From NCBI RefSeq assembly GCF_003254395.2, contig NC_037650.1, forward strand, positions 5,146,071 through 5,210,070: a stretch of 64,000 bases of DNA, in the 5' to 3' direction. Below the pieces are notes generated by a model. That model was not told the DNA's origin, ran no database searches, and was given only the letters and a program-made list of their open reading frames with translations. Of this stretch, positions 11,204-24,630 are shown in pieces. Position numbers and translations under genes: made by a program. Within the stretch, counting starts at the first letter, position 1; each line of letters opens with the position of its first letter. The stretch comes from Apis mellifera. Taxonomy: Eukaryota; Arthropoda; Insecta; Hymenoptera; Apidae.

Positions 11204-12394
11204 TTAATTACACGCGTTATCAGTTCCTTGTAATGTTCTCATCCGCCGAACAATAACCTTAATTCGTCGAAAATTTTATCCTCGTTTTATCGTCTATTTA
11301 CGTTCGTTTCACGCATTTTGCGAAAAATTCCGAAAAAACATTGTCTGATTGGATCTTGTCCGATCCAATTTATATATATACACGTGTGTATGTATGTATA
11401 AAAAAGGAAAACATACGCGTACAGATCAGCATCCCGTTGTTATTTGCACGTATTCGCTTTGATCGGGATGATCTTTAATTTGAGCAAGAGTGAAAGACGG
11501 GAATGCGGAAGATACGCGAAATTTATTGCCGGTGGACGATGCCGCTAACGAATGTGTCCCGCAGGGACCGGTGGAACGGACAATGCAGTTTTCCAATTTT
11601 CGCCCAGCCACCCTCGCCTCTCTTCGAATCGCGCCGAGCCTTCGCTCCAGCCGGCCCTCTATGGTCTACCCTCCGCTCTCTCTCTCTCTCTCCCTTTATC
11701 ATCCGCAAACCCGAACAATCATAAAGCATGTTGATTCACGACCCCAGTCGTAAATTTAACGTTATTTTATCCTTACCCTCGTGTCGTTTTAAAACGGATA
11801 CTCTTCGAGTACGATCCACAGCGAGAGTCCGCAGCGTAATTACGATTAAGAAAGAAAAATCGTATATGTTTTCGAAGAAATTTAACTTTCGTTCCCCGAA
11901 CAATCATATCTCTCTCTCTTTCTCTCTCTCTCCTTGCGAATAATTATCGAGTGGATTTCGTTTTTTTATCGGACGAAAGGCGACGCGAAACGAATTAATT
12001 CGAACGATTAAATCCCTAATATCGACGATCGAGTATAATTTCGCGTGAAAGATTTAAACGGGACAGGTGATTATTATAGACCATTTATTTAACCTCTCTC
12101 GAAAGTTAAATCTCCCGAAAGAGATCTCCTCGCTGATTCATTCGAAAGAGCCTCTCCTCCTCTCCCATCTGTGCCCCCTCCGTGCCCGAAGCAATTTTAT
12201 GTGAGATCCGACTTGAAGTTTTCGGAATTTATAAATGAAAATTCGCCGGAAGCTGGGATCCACCCTTTCCGCCTCGAAATTGGCTGGTTCTCCGAGAAAT
12301 TTTATATTCAGGACATTACTGCGTGCTGAATTATTTTTCAAGTTCGGACAGCGTCGATGGTGGGTGTTGTTGAAGTAGCCCAACGCCGCTGCTA

Positions 12395-12413
12395 GTGGTG
12401 GTGGTGGTGGTGG
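12395..12413. repeat. (TGG)n trinucleotide repeat
   Basis: A run of TGG/GTG units. On the - strand it reads as CCA, giving a poly-proline stretch in a chance open frame. Confidence 0.85.
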
Positions 12414-13660
12414 TAACTGTTTCCGGTCGTGAGCCTTGTCATCCAGGTTCAACCCCAACCCTGTACCACCCCCGAATACCCCATCTCTCCCATCCCCTCC
12501 AGTGTCACTGGCCTGTGCAAGACGACCGAGCAAACTTTTTGCCTGACTTCAACAAATTCGTTTCTCTAACATCCCCCCAAGCAAACCGGTTTTATTGTTA
12601 CTTCGTACCGACTAAACTGGGATAGAGGAAGTTTGCGGTCGGTCGGAAGAAAATGTTCAAGAAAATTCTCGAAAAATACTCGAACGCCCTAATTTTTCCT
12701 TCGAATTTGTAAGGAAACTCGATAGAAAAATCTTCGTAAGATGATTAGGAAGGGAATGTTAGAGTGAAACAATCAATAAAGGAGAGATATATAATAAAGT
12801 GAATCGAATTTGTTTATAAAAATGCAAATCTCGTCAAAATTACACTAAACTCGAGGAAAGAAATCTTCGTGATTAATGGAATATTTTTTTTTGAAATCAA
12901 CATAAGAAGATTTTCGCCGTGTATTCGTTCGTTTTTCTCACTCCCCTCTCCAACGTTTCGTTTCGTCACCGTAAAATTCCTCCCCTCCAGCTATCCAAAA
13001 AAAGAAATTGCACGTGTTTTATACGGGCCACTCGTTCGACTAATTAAACGCGATTTATTACCGTCCAAGTCGTTTATTCCAGGCATTCAGCTTTGACACG
13101 AGCGATCCATAATAATACTCGAGACGGCGCCACCGTTTTATTAGTATTCAGAGGCCGGCTCGCGTGTCGAGGAATGCGTGTTGAAACGTCACGGGGACAT
13201 TGTTAAGTAGGGAAGGGAAAGTGTCGTGAAAAGGGCGAGGGGTGTAGCCGAGTGTAAAACCAGGACCAGGGGTTTTACACGACGAGTCGACACGCGCGTA
13301 TTTGACCGGGGGTAAAAAAAAAAAAGAAAAAAGGAAAAACAGACCGAGGGTGGTGGCGCATTCGCCCCCTTCGCCACTCTCCCGCGCTCGCAATTCACCC
13401 CGGACGATCAAATATTTAATCTGTTCGTCACCCCGCCGTTTGCGCGAGCCACGGTCCCAGGGTTATTTGTAATTCATAACGCATCAAAGTATTCGGGAAA
13501 CGGTGAAAATCCGTGAACCGTGAAACGATTTTTCAAGCTTTGAGCGGCGAGGATTCGAGATGTTCCCTTCGTTCGTTTCGAAATCGTTTGGGGGAGGGGC
13601 TTACTCACCTCTCGAATTTTTGCCTCAAAGTTAATCTCTGCCTTCTCTTCTGGTCGTTGT

Positions 13661-15300
13661 ATTTATTTGGATTCGACGAATCGGGGAGAGGGAGAGTTCG
13701 TCTCGGGATATAATAAATAAAGAGCAAGAGATTGTGCGATTCGAAAAGATTTTATTTTTTTTTAGAAATATATCGTGCAAAGCTTGTTTATAATAATAAT
13801 GTTCCAAAGGTATAAATATTCTTTCTTTCTTTCTTTCTTGTCGTGGAAAGTCGTGTGAAAAAAGCTTAGACCGTGTTATCGTGATGACGATGATTGAACT
13901 TCTACTTAGGGTGTATCGTTAACAATAAATAGTATCTTAATCGTGGCGCTAATTGTGCGTATTTAAGACCATCGTTTAATACCATCGTTAAAGGTACGCT
14001 GATAAATTAATCTTAAGGAAGATTAAGGAAGATAACGAGGTAGTATAGCGATCAACTTTCATCCGGATAAATCTATTTTCCGAAGGGATGGGCAAAAGTC
14101 GCGCACCCTCTGTGCATTGCCATTAAAAAAGGAGGGGGAAAAAAAAAAAATTGAAGTTAATCGGTTTGACTGGCGAGTAGTAGCATGTCCAATTATCCAT
14201 GCGACCCATGGCAAAGTATCGCAAACGGTTATTTTTGTCGTCGTGGAGAATCGAGTTACGAATGGAGGAAAAATCTTTCATTAACGCCGTTCCCTGGAAA
14301 TGCATCTGGAGAGAGGCATCGACATCGGAGTCAAGATATATATATAGGATATCGAATTACTTGCGCATCCTTTGACGTTGCTCGGCCACTTTAATCCCAT
14401 TGACTTGGAGAGAGAGAGAGAGAGACTCTCAAAGAAGCGTCATGAATTGTAAGAGCACGCGAAGAAGGCGTACCGTTTCGGGATCAAGCGCTCCATTGCG
14501 GCTGCTCGCTCTCTGAATTATTTACGTAAAAAATAAATTTACCAGTTGCTCCTCCTCCATCTCGATACCTCCTCGTTTCTACTACCATTTTTCCGATGAA
14601 TTATCCCCGGATTACTTTCCCGGATCCGTTTAATAATTCCCTCGAAGGGAAGGTGCACAGGGATCTTGTGCAACATTTAAAAGAAGAAGTAGTAGTAGTT
14701 TCGAAAATATTATTATCCCGATTAAATCGTTTTGCAAATTCTTGGATTAGAAGAAATACACGCGATTCATCGTAGTTTTAAAGTATATATACATACACAC
14801 AGAGTGCTGCTTCGTGGTATTTCAATAATTCTCTCGTTTCTATCGTGAGAACTAGCGTAATCGATTCCATTCGGATATCTGCAGAATCACCGTTTCTATT
14901 CCATACACGCGATCTTGTCCCGGTTATTTGCTTGAACAATGCGATGGAATAAGTATCGCGATAAAAAGTAAAATTTCTTGGAAACAAGGAAGAGAGGGAA
15001 AAAGGAAATCGAGATCGATCTTTCCGCAAAGCACTTCGCATGTATATATATATATGGAACATTCGCTCTGAAATTCAAATGAAAACTTTTGGGATGGCGC
15101 CTCGTTACCCTCTCCTATCGATAATTCCTATTAATATCTAACTTACGTATCTAATAGTCGTTGGTCGAATTTCTAGGTACTTTCTCCATCCGCCGTCGCT
15201 TTGGTGGAACATATAGAGAGAGACAGAATATAGAAGAGATAGAGAGAAAGAGAAAGAGAGAGAGGAACACGCGTGAAATACTGTGTCGGAGTGGTGTGCA
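13661..15300 (-). other. Possible 3'UTR of the - strand dpr-like gene
   Basis: Lies directly downstream (- strand) of the TAG at 15301-15303. I saw no - strand AATAAA (TTTATT on +) between the stop and about 13756; the first two I noticed are at 13751-13756 and 13662-13667. The 3' end may therefore be near 13.7 kb, giving a 3'UTR of about 1.6 kb. Variant poly(A) signals could end it sooner. No coding sequence is recognised here. Confidence 0.25.
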
Positions 15301-15440
15301 CTATTGCAGGAAAGTTTGGCTGTTTCGTGCGAGTATTAGAAACCACGAGAACGGAAGTAGGAGCCCGGCGGCCCAGTGGCTCACGTCACATCCGGAAGAG
15401 ACGTATCCGGCGTCACGTTGCATGGCTTCCGTACGTTCCC
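15301..15440 (-). CDS. dpr-like protein, last coding exon (C-terminal tail and stop)
   Basis: Reading right to left, the acceptor ATTTCTGTTGCAG is followed by GGGAAC. Two bases complete a Gly codon after VEP, giving GERTEAMQRDAGYVSSGCDV, then SHWAAGLLLPFSWFLILA and RNSQTFLQ, then TAG at 15301-15303. The position and pattern G-E-x-x-E/A-A-M-Q correspond to GEHPAAMQ in the + strand paralog. The block from SHWAAG to LILA is strongly apolar and includes two tryptophans, suiting either a GPI signal or one membrane span; about eight residues follow it. The exon is 8.1 kb from the previous one, but phase, splice site and motif all agree, so I consider it firm. Confidence 0.87.
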
Positions 15441-18400
15441 CTGCAACAGAAATAAAACGATCTTTCTCAGTTTAAATCCTTGATCCTTTGCTTTGCCGCG
15501 CGTCGTAGATAGATTTCTGATTACGTTCTCTCTCTTTCTTTCGTTCCCTCCTCCCTAGGAGGAGGGGAGGGGAAAAAAGGAAAAGGTATATAGGTGGTAT
15601 TAGCCGGCACGAAAGAGTAATGAAACTGGCCACTCGTAAATCAACGTCTCGCGGAGAGACTATCGGATTATTGGTTTTTTCTACGTCACCGAACCCCCTC
15701 CCCCCCGTGGAGTGAGCTAACGTCTTCATTAATTACCGCCCTCTTTAGCCATCGGCTCGCTGCCTCTTCACCCTCGAATACGCGATGGAAATAACACGCG
15801 TGTGTAATTATTGCTCGATCGTATTCTTACACGCTTTGTGAACGAATATGTTTTTTTTCGCGTGCATGTTGAAGCTCTCTCTCTCTCTGAAGGGGCGTGA
15901 AGGGGGAAAATTCGAAGATCTGTGACAGGCAATAAAGATGTTACGTACGGTACGTTCCGTAACGCAAATTCAAGGAACGTGCCGCGAGCAGATGGCGCGA
16001 TGGTACGCGTGCTCAGCTGTGCTTACAAGAACGTAGCTTGACGTTGCCAAAATGTATTTCATAAGACGTCGAGTTCCATGTGCGATGAGGGTTCCCGCGG
16101 TTTAACGTCGCGATATTAAATTATCACGAGAGGATATCTCGCCACCGCGAAACGATTTAGAGGGGAAATTGTCCTATTTGAATAAACGAACGAAGCGTAG
16201 GAATTTGAGTAGGGTCGAAAGAAATAGGGGGTGGGTTGATTGAACGGGGGGGAAATTTTGTAACTTTGATAAGAGAGAATCCCTTCGTTATTGGATATTT
16301 GAACGATCTGTTTAGCCGCGAGGTTCGACGAGAAAGTTGATTCGGTTTCAACGACGTCTCGAGGAATTCGATTATGGCTTGTTGTGAAGTTTAAGGGTTA
16401 TCGGTAGCCGTTTCTTAACAACGGCTCTTTACGATCGCGGGACAAGATGTTGATACTTTTTCCACTCGGGAACGGGTGTACTCTTTTTTAATGGCTCTCT
16501 TAACGATTACACGGATCCGATCTTGCAATGGTGGAAATAGAAAGCATCTCGTGATGCTTGAAACGAGGTTACATCGGATACATTGGAAACTAATAAATTT
16601 CTGCTGTTCTTCCTCTATTTTTCTCTCGAGTTCTTCAGTTTCGTGAACTTGGAAGATGCTCCGGTTCGTTCGTTGGATATTTCTTTGATTCGATGTTCTT
16701 GGATGTTAGTTCCTTTACGATGTTATTTTCGATATTTTTATACCCTCCGTTGAATTATTTAACGGGACGAGTTAATCGAACGACGAGTTGTCTGCGCTCG
16801 ACTTCCCATCTTACGATTATATTATTAGATTATCGAGGGGGGACAGCAATTCCTTTCCAAGATCGATCATGATTAATCGCGTATCGATCGCATAGTATCG
16901 GTGCTAATTCCTAAAGTCGAGTATTACATACCTCGTACACATAGCATCTGGCCATTCGCTATTATAGATATCCGCATGAAATTCATATCACTGGAGGGAT
17001 GATTAATTCGGTCAATGGGGAACCGCTTTTGATATTGAATCGCCAAAACCTTCAAAGTCGATGCTTCAATTTACATCGTCCGTTAAATGTCTTTCTGAAG
17101 ATATCAAGGTATCGAAGAGAAGAATGAAATAAAATTTATCAATCTCCTCGACAAACCGTTCGAGGATCGACACGTACGAATTATCGTGCAACGAGTGTAG
17201 CAAGAAATTGCTTCGTTAATCCGAATGGAAGAAGATGGAAGGTGGATAATGCGATATAAATCTTTGTCAACGCGATTCGGTTCACGGTCGATGGAAACGT
17301 CCCGAGTACAAGAGCCTATGGCTCGTGGTTTACACAATTTCCTCGATATTCGAGTAGTCTGTTCTACTTGGCACCCCATGGCCAGAAGATCAGAACGGAT
17401 TCCGGACATGAGCGTCCGATCCGCTCCTCGTCCTTTGTCGAGGATAGGTATCAAGGATGGTTAATTGGTTGGCCGGATAGGGTACAGGGCCAATTGACCG
17501 TTTAATTAGAGTAGCGCAGGGTATCGATGGGATTTTCGGTTGCTCGGCCATTAATCGATGATCTCCGTTCACCGACACCGGCTCCCGTCGAGTCTTGGTC
17601 GTTGAGAATTCCTCGAAGGGGAGAAAACTCGTATCTCCTCTCTCTTTCGCGCGTTCGAGAACAATTTCATTTCAACTATCTTCCTTTTTCCTCCTCTTTG
17701 CAGTAAACGTAGTAAGACGTCTTTGTTTCGTCTTTGTCGAAGTTGGCGATTCACAAAGTAGTAAAGGCATTCAACACAAGGTAGTAGTAATAAGTTTCAA
17801 CGTTATTTTCTATTCCCTCCTCTCCTTGTAGAGATCTCGATGCACCGATACGCGTCGCCTCGAAGATTCATGGGCGACTTCGAAATTTTTTAAATATATA
17901 TATAGCGCTATAGTTTGGCGCAACACGGCGCTAAAGTTAGCAGGGACTTTAATACTTAACGACTCCCCAAGCTACCGTTTATACCGTCTCCAAATTTCAT
18001 CTCTTCCTCTTTCTTTTCCTCTTTCCCTTCCTCACCCCCTCTTATTTCTCACCTTTAACCTCGTCTCCCTACGATATTATTAAATTTCCTCGGTGAATTG
18101 AAGCAGGAAAATTCATTTTCTGTCCTTGTGTTATTAAAAGAAAAAAGAAGAGGAGGAGGAGGAAGAGGAAAGGGAGAAAAGCTAAGCCTATGTCTCGCGA
18201 AGAGGAAGATCGGATTAAAAAAAAAAATCCAATCGAACGTATATTCGAGATTTCAACGGTTAAAAGAAGTTTGAAATCGTCCAATGAACTAACAAATGAA
18301 ATGAATTATTTATATTCCCGGGAAATTTCTAAAGGCGGCAATTATATTCTGGCTTCGAAATTTTCACATTGGCGAGAGGAAATGTAAATGTTGCGCGAAA

Positions 18401-20953
18401 GCTGAAACCACCCCTCCCCATTTTGTCCGCTCTCGCAATCGCGAAAGTGTTCCTGCCCAAAGTTTGAATATCGATCGGTTTAATCGCTTCCAAAACGTTT
18501 CGAAAGTACGAAGGCGAGTATCGCTCGAAGAGGGGATCCACTTCTGGAACGCGTCAAGATACGGGACAATTTCCAACAGTTTCTGTACCAGCTTGAGCGG
18601 CACTTGCTCAACTTTTGCGCGCTTGTAGATCATTTGTGATTCTGTAGTCGTAACGCCAACTCCCCGTGACAATGGACGGCAGACTTTCGCATTAAACAAA
18701 TCGATTTTGCCGAGTTGGAGGGAAAAGTTGGATTCCACGATCGATCCTCTCTCTCTCTTTGAATCGGTGGACGAATCGAAGGAGAGAAGAGACGCGAGTA
18801 TCGTCGAAGGGAAGAAAAGAAAATAACAAGAGATCGACGAAAGGATATATTTATTTCCGGAACGACGAGTGAAATCGGTGGACGAATTAAGCGGGGTGTA
18901 TAATGGTGGCGCGATAATTGGAAGCGATAAACCTTCCCCGAGGAGAGGATCGTTGGAACAACTAGCACGGATTGCCGCCCGGCCTTAATAATTTTCTTTA
19001 ATCACTGCATTCTATATTTAATTCGTGGCGTCTGATAGGAGCGGCGGCGTGATCTACAGTTCTTTGGTAAGCTCGGTAGGCTAGCGGGCCACTTATGGCT
19101 GATTTATACGATCCATTACCACTACCAGCAGTGACCCAATAAGGCCGTCCGCGCCAGCCTCCGGTGTACCAGATCGGTGACGCTCTTAAAGGCTCGCAAG
19201 GCCCTCCCGTGTTGTTGGCCTTAAACCGTCGTCCTCGTGTGCGAATCTTATTAAGGTCAATGACGATACCTCCCTCCCGTTCTTCTGACGTCAAGGATCA
19301 ATTATTAGAAATTATTGACGCGGAGCGTACGCGTTATCGATTCCATCGTGATTTTCCATGGATGAAGTATCGAGGGAAACTTGGAGTTGCAACGCTGTCT
19401 TATTGCACGATGAATTATTTTAGTTCATTATATTTTTTTCCTCGAAAAGTATTCTCTTGGAAAGAGTAGCTTTCGACTATGATTTTTCAAGCGCAATTCC
19501 TTTTCATCGGAAGCAAAATTGAATGAATTCGTTCGTATTCGTAAAACGCGGTAAAAGCGCATCGAGCTTGGCGACGAATCGCGAGACATTTTGAGATATT
19601 TTATTGAAATCTGTTCTCGCGAGACAAATTGAAAGAAGAGATTCCGGAAGATTAGCTGAGAAAACGGGGGGGAATTCGGTGGTTTCCTGAAGATCGAAAA
19701 TCAACAATCAAGATCGAACGAGGAGGAAAAGGGTGGATGGTTCTCTTGGAGGGTGGAGAATGGTACTCGAGGGCAGAAATGGAAGTCGCGTTCGATGTCG
19801 CAAGAATGAAGTTGAAAGGCGGAAGCGGAACGAGGGAGGGGAGGGAAAAAATGAGCGGAAGAAGGACGAGTGAAAGAAGGATGAAAAGTTTAGGGCGGAC
19901 TGGGTTCGAGTGCCCTTCGAGCTAGATTACGTTACGAAGATATCGAGAATAGAGCTCGAGACGAAGGGGGGGGTGGACTCTGGATGATGTGCAATTAGGA
20001 AAATTGAATTCCGGCGTAATTAACTTTCTTAATTAATAGAATCGTGGAATTGTATCTTTAATCTGGCCGCTGGAAGTGCTTCTGGCAGCTTCTGTCACCG
20101 AACGAGACAGAGAGAGAGGAGAGGAGAGAAGAGAGTGTGGCTTGGCTCCGACTTGGGATGAAACCAAGAACTGACGAGGGAGGAATGGAAGGGTAAGAAG
20201 GAGACACGCACACATAGAAAGAGAGAGCGAGAAGGAAGATTGACGAATGAGAATGAAACGGTGGGTGGGAAGAGGAAGAAGCAAGATATAAGATAGGATT
20301 GTTGCAGAAGTGGCGACGATTGCGAGATACTCTGGGATGGGGACTCGCTGTAAGTTTTGATATATGCGCGACGTTATTTACGATCGCATAAGAATTAGCC
20401 CAGACAGCAAGCCGGTCTTCCAGCAAAAAGCGACCGACTTTATGTCACTGACGACTGCCGCTGCGATTTTTGCTCTCGTTCTTCCCTTCCCGGAAAAGTC
20501 GTTAAAATCTCGCGTCCCGACGCGATCGAATCAGCCAAATCAACGTTTTCTTGTATCCGCAATTGTATCGATGGGAATTCGGCCAAAGCTAATCTCCCTT
20601 CTCCCTCCTGCATTCCTCATTCCGTCTCCCGATGGAAATATCACCTCGATCACTTTCCAACCGAAGGAAACCACGATAAAACGCGGTATTTCCGCGGTAA
20701 ACATTCGTCTCGGTTCAGAGATTCGATTTGGAGATTCGATTGTCAACGAATCGCCGCGACCGCGTGAAAAATTAACTCGGGGGAGGGATCGTTTCGGGAA
20801 CGTTCGTTAGAAGGCCGATGGAAAGTCATTTTTCTCCCTCCATCCCCTTTTACCGGAAACGGCAGATTAATTAATCACGTCAGCGCCGATTTCGCTCGAC
20901 CACCGGATCGATTAATAAAACCGTGGCAACCGTTCGTTATTTAAGTTAACTTT

Positions 20954-20971
20954 CGCGCGCGCTCGCGCGCG
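20954..20971. repeat. Alternating CG run, Z-DNA-capable
   Basis: Two self-complementary blocks of eight alternating C and G bases separated by CT, flanked by AT-rich sequence. It can form left-handed DNA or a hairpin. Confidence 0.75.
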
Positions 20972-23166
20972 GTTAATTACGCCGGATACGTCGAATTCCG
21001 CATATTTTCAACGTCCGTGGAATATGCGGTGTGAATGCACCCAACTTTGCACGTAAAATTCGTTTTCATGACCGCCTTTAATCCCGAATTGGCCAACGAA
21101 TTGGGAGGGATCCCTCTGAATTCGCGATGAGACGCGTAAATTCATAATCCGTAAAATGATACAGCGATTCGGCCAACTTCTGATTTATGATCCCGATCCC
21201 CGCGCGGTGCATTTTCATATCCAACGGGGTAAGAGGGAGGGAGGAGGGGTAATGATGATGCACCGTCGTCGATTCGGACAGTTGGAAAATATCATTTGAA
21301 GATGTATTCGCCCGTTTTCTTGTTTATCGATCGAAAGGAAAATAATATTCGCAGTTTTCGTTAACCTCGCGGAATTTAACCTCTCGTGGAATTATAAATA
21401 AAGCGTGCAAGCGTATAAGTCGCGTACCGTAATCAGTGTGTCGTGGAACGTCGAAGCGAGCGGTGGGAAAGTAAACAGCGAAGAGGAACGACGCAGCGTG
21501 TAACATTCGTGTGGACGGGATTCCTTTTTTGGAATTGCGCAGCGGGCGATAACAAATCCATCGTGTTTTCGCATTGTTTTCGCACCGGTAAGTCCGTTTG
21601 CACGATTTTATAAATTAATCAATCGCTATCGCGCAATAATTGTTTTCTTCCGAGTCGAGTGTTTACGAGCTCGTCGGTATCTCTGTGCCGGCCACGAGCA
21701 GCCGGTGTTTCATTCGAGAAAATGGCGTCTCAAACGGGCCGCGTTGTGTTTCCGATTATTATTTAATTCGGATGATTTTATTTGCCTCGATGCGAGCTCG
21801 TAAAAATCATCTCGAAACAAGCGTGGCCGTTTAATTCGAATCGGGCGGTAATTCTTTTCGAAAGCAGCTACCACTCGACCATCGTGTGAACTCTCGTTAT
21901 TCGAAAAATATCGTGCATCGTGAATCGTCGAAATGCTGATTTATCAACGCGTGATCGATAACGTGTGTGTGTATATATGTGTGTGTGTGGGTGCAATTTA
22001 TACAAGAGGCGGGGGAGGGAGAGTATTGGCCGGTGTAATGAACGGCGTGGAGATCTCGTTCGTTTTTCATTTAGCGAACGAAACGAGTTGTTATTATCTC
22101 CATTTTGTACGGCAATTGACCGATTTGTTCCGCGCTTTGTTTCTTTCTGTTTTTCTTTCTTTTCTTCCATCGAGCTCGAAAAGTAAACACGTTTCAACGC
22201 ATTTCACGTGAAATTCTTAAACCTTGGATGCTCGAATTCACCTTGTCCATCCAGACGGTAGATGAAATCGATAAAATCAGAGGGGACAGGAGGAAGCGTA
22301 ACCTATAAACCGCGCAATAATATAAATTCGCAATCTGTGAGGCTACGAAACGAGCCGGTTTCTAAAGTTGTGATTTACGACGCGTTCCCCCGTCTCGTCC
22401 CCGGGAACAAAGGGAGAGTGGTAGTAGCAACTCAGATTGTTACGTGTGTACGTGGGAGTGAGCGGTGGTGAATGGTGGGCGTCGTCGAGGGGAGGGGGAG
22501 GGGTCGGTCAGGAAAAATGCGACGTCGCGCGGGGCGCCGCTTCCTTGCAATAACTTCCGAAGGAAAATTCACGATAATAGAGACCACTGCCGCCGCCTGT
22601 GTGAATTTCGCATGCAAGTGTGCTTACGCCACTCCTTCTCTCGACCACCACCCTTCTTCTCGCCGAAACCCTCTTCTCCACCCTTTATTCTTCCCTCCTC
22701 GTCTTTCTTTTTTCTTCTGCCAACGAGATCCCTCCTCCGCCCTGCTTCGTGCCAACCCCTCGTTTCCTTCTCTCTGCCTCTCGCGGACCGTGCACCCCCT
22801 TCCTCGTGGATTTCCTTCCCCTTTTCTCCTCGTCGTAGACCCCAAGAAACGACGTCCAAGGGAGGCTGAGCTAGACAAATAGTCGCACCGTGAAATACCG
22901 CCGCCTCCTTAAAACTTTAAAGTGTTTCGAGTAATCCTGAGGCGCGACTTTGGATCATGGGAGGAGGGATACCATTCTCCCCTTTCTCCTCCACGACCTT
23001 CTTCTCCTTCCTTGTTACGCTCCTTCGTTTCCATTCCATCCTTTCTCTTCCCTTCTCTTTCTCCCTCTCCGCGTTTGTACACTTTCCATGGCGTTCCCGG
23101 TGCATGGCGTGCAACCAAGACGTTACCGCGAATATCGAGCACAAATGACATCCGGTATCCGTAATG

Positions 23167-23190
23167 CTCTCTCTCTCTCTCTCTCTCTCT
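23167..23190. repeat. (CT)n microsatellite
   Basis: Uninterrupted CT dinucleotides, about 12 units, in the long intron of the - gene. Confidence 0.85.
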
Positions 23191-23574
23191 TTCTCGATGA
23201 GGAGGAGATTCGTTCACGGAGGGGAAGGCTCTTGTTCCGCGGTTGGAACGACGATTTAGGGTTAGGTTTTATAGCGGCAATTCGCGCTGAACGTTACCCA
23301 TTACGCGGAAACGTTACGTACGACTACGATCGTACTTTTTCCGCCGCTTCTTTTTCATCGCAGACGAAGTTGAGTCCGTTGAAAACGTATCATTCTCGCG
23401 GTATCGAAGATTAAAAATTTGTACGAAGTTGTAATTGTTGGAATGTGGATGAATGTAAAAAGAGATGAGAGGGGAAAAAGAGAGAAGGGTGAAAAGGTTG
23501 GAAACGTTAAAAATATAAAAATTTTGAATTGGTCTTTTTTTTTTTCTTTTTTTAAGAGTAAATTCAACGCTAAC

Positions 23575-23731
23575 CTGGCTCGACGATCAACATCACTGTG
23601 TCCGTTCGCCCCTCGGTCGGTCTGCACGAATATTTCCCGACATCGTGCGGCGTGACCGCTGCCAGAGTCAATTCCGACACTGTTCGAGCCGCGCCTCTTT
23701 CAGTCTCCACGTTTATTCCCCCTCGTGCAGC
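23575..23731 (-). CDS. dpr-like protein, exon for second half of Ig domain 2
   Basis: This 157-base exon (52 codons plus one base) follows CTGTTTCCAG on the - strand and ends CCAG before GTTAGCG. It enters in phase 0 and reads AARGGINVETERGAARTVSE, then LTLAAVTPHDVGKYSCRPTE and GRTDTVMLIVEP. 'RGGINVETER' corresponds to the 'RGGVSLDTEK' junction of the + gene. D-V-G-K-Y-S-C is the F-strand signature with the second cysteine of the Ig2 disulfide. The usual 'HVLNG' ending of Dpr Ig2 is replaced by LIVEPG, so this copy is more diverged. Confidence 0.93.
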
Positions 23732-24630
23732 CTGGAAACAGTGCAAACAGGGCAAATGCGACGTGAAATTCGGCGCATAAACGCGAAGAAAAAACATTGG
23801 ACGAAACCAATCTTTCTTTCCATTTTTTTCGCCTTCCTCTTTCCCTCCTCTTTCCCTTTTCCTCCTCTCTCTCTCCCTATAGTAACACCTGGCGAAATAA
23901 CCGGTTACACCAACATTCGTGAATATCCCCACATATGCAACGGCCACGTATTTACGATTAATACCGTTCTATCTGTAAAAACACACATTATACAGCAAAC
24001 ACGGTATCCGCTGGTTGTTGACCGTGCGAATATTATTACGATTGAAAAATACGGCGAATGCGGAAAATTAAATAAATCTCCTCCCACCGTTCGCTCGAAC
24101 CCCGACTGTAATTTCGTATAATAATCTGGCAAGATGAATCTTGGCTTCTACGGATAAATTTTCAACAGTTCGCGACGCGATGCCGTACCCGTTTCGATTT
24201 TTCGTTCCACGATCGATTTAAACGATCGATGTAATTACTTCCATCCGTAATTACATCCATCCGTAAAAAAAAAGATCTCGAATTTCATCGTAAACGAGAG
24301 AAACTCGAGTTCTCTATGTTTTATATTTTCCACGGGGAAAAGGTTCGATTCTTTTTTTATCTTTATTCGAATAATATTTTTCTCGATTTCTCATTAACGC
24401 CTCTCCACAGGGCAGAAAGTGAAACTCGATACGCGCAAAGAAAAGTGTTTGAAACTTGAAGAGGAAGGGGTTGAATATACGACGAACGGTTGTCGCCCCG
24501 ACATCGATGATTTATGATCGCGTTTCTTTCGTTGGAGAGATTCTCGAGAGTTGGTGGTGGACAAGAAAAAGAGGGAGGAGGTAAAAAAAATTTCATTAGA
24601 CTCCGTCTCGCGAGAAGAGGTGTGCGTTAC
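23732..24630 (-). other. Intron (899 bp) splitting Ig domain 2
   Basis: Runs from GTAACG (24630 downward) to TTTCCAG. It contains a tandem pair of 16-bp units, GTAATTAC(T/A)TCCATCC, at 24231-24262. It splits Ig2 at the same structural place as the 577-bp intron of the + gene, though the codon phase differs (0 here, 2 there). Confidence 0.85.

Larger units (their letters stand above)
8131..13660. other. Intergenic region between convergent dpr-like genes
   Basis: No supported gene is seen. The region contains CT and GA microsatellites (about 8325-8336, 8588-8614, 11169-11201), a GAGGG tandem run (8692-8720), a 12-bp AT hairpin (9505-9538) and a TGG run (12395-12413). A 131-codon open frame on the - strand (12138-12533) covers the TGG run and looks like low-complexity chance coding. 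Confidence 0.6.
15441..23574 (-). other. Intron (8134 bp) between Ig2 and the C-terminal exon
   Basis: Begins GTTAGCG on the - strand at 23574 and ends TTGCAG. It holds an alternating CG run (20954-20971), a GT run (about 21963-21989) and a CT microsatellite (23167-23190). Two less repetitive stretches with protein-like - strand reading (18364-18738 and 18998-19294) are discussed as findings or rejected. No gene is supported here. Confidence 0.75.

Noticed and set aside
12138..12533. 131-codon - strand frame with a poly-proline run.
   Set aside because: It is driven by the TGG/CCA repeat. The phase does not fit the upstream exon and there is no domain.
18364..18738. A - strand frame reading ...ESQMIYKRAKVEQVPLKL... 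with an acceptor-like TACAG in the right phase, considered as the last exon of the - gene.
   Set aside because: It has no GE-x-x-EAMQ motif and no hydrophobic tail, and its pyrimidine tract is poor. The exon at 15301-15440 fits phase, motif and splice site far better.
22465..22882. Overlapping long frames on both strands at 22.5-22.9 kb.
   Set aside because: Several frames are open at once in CT-rich sequence, with no splice or domain support.
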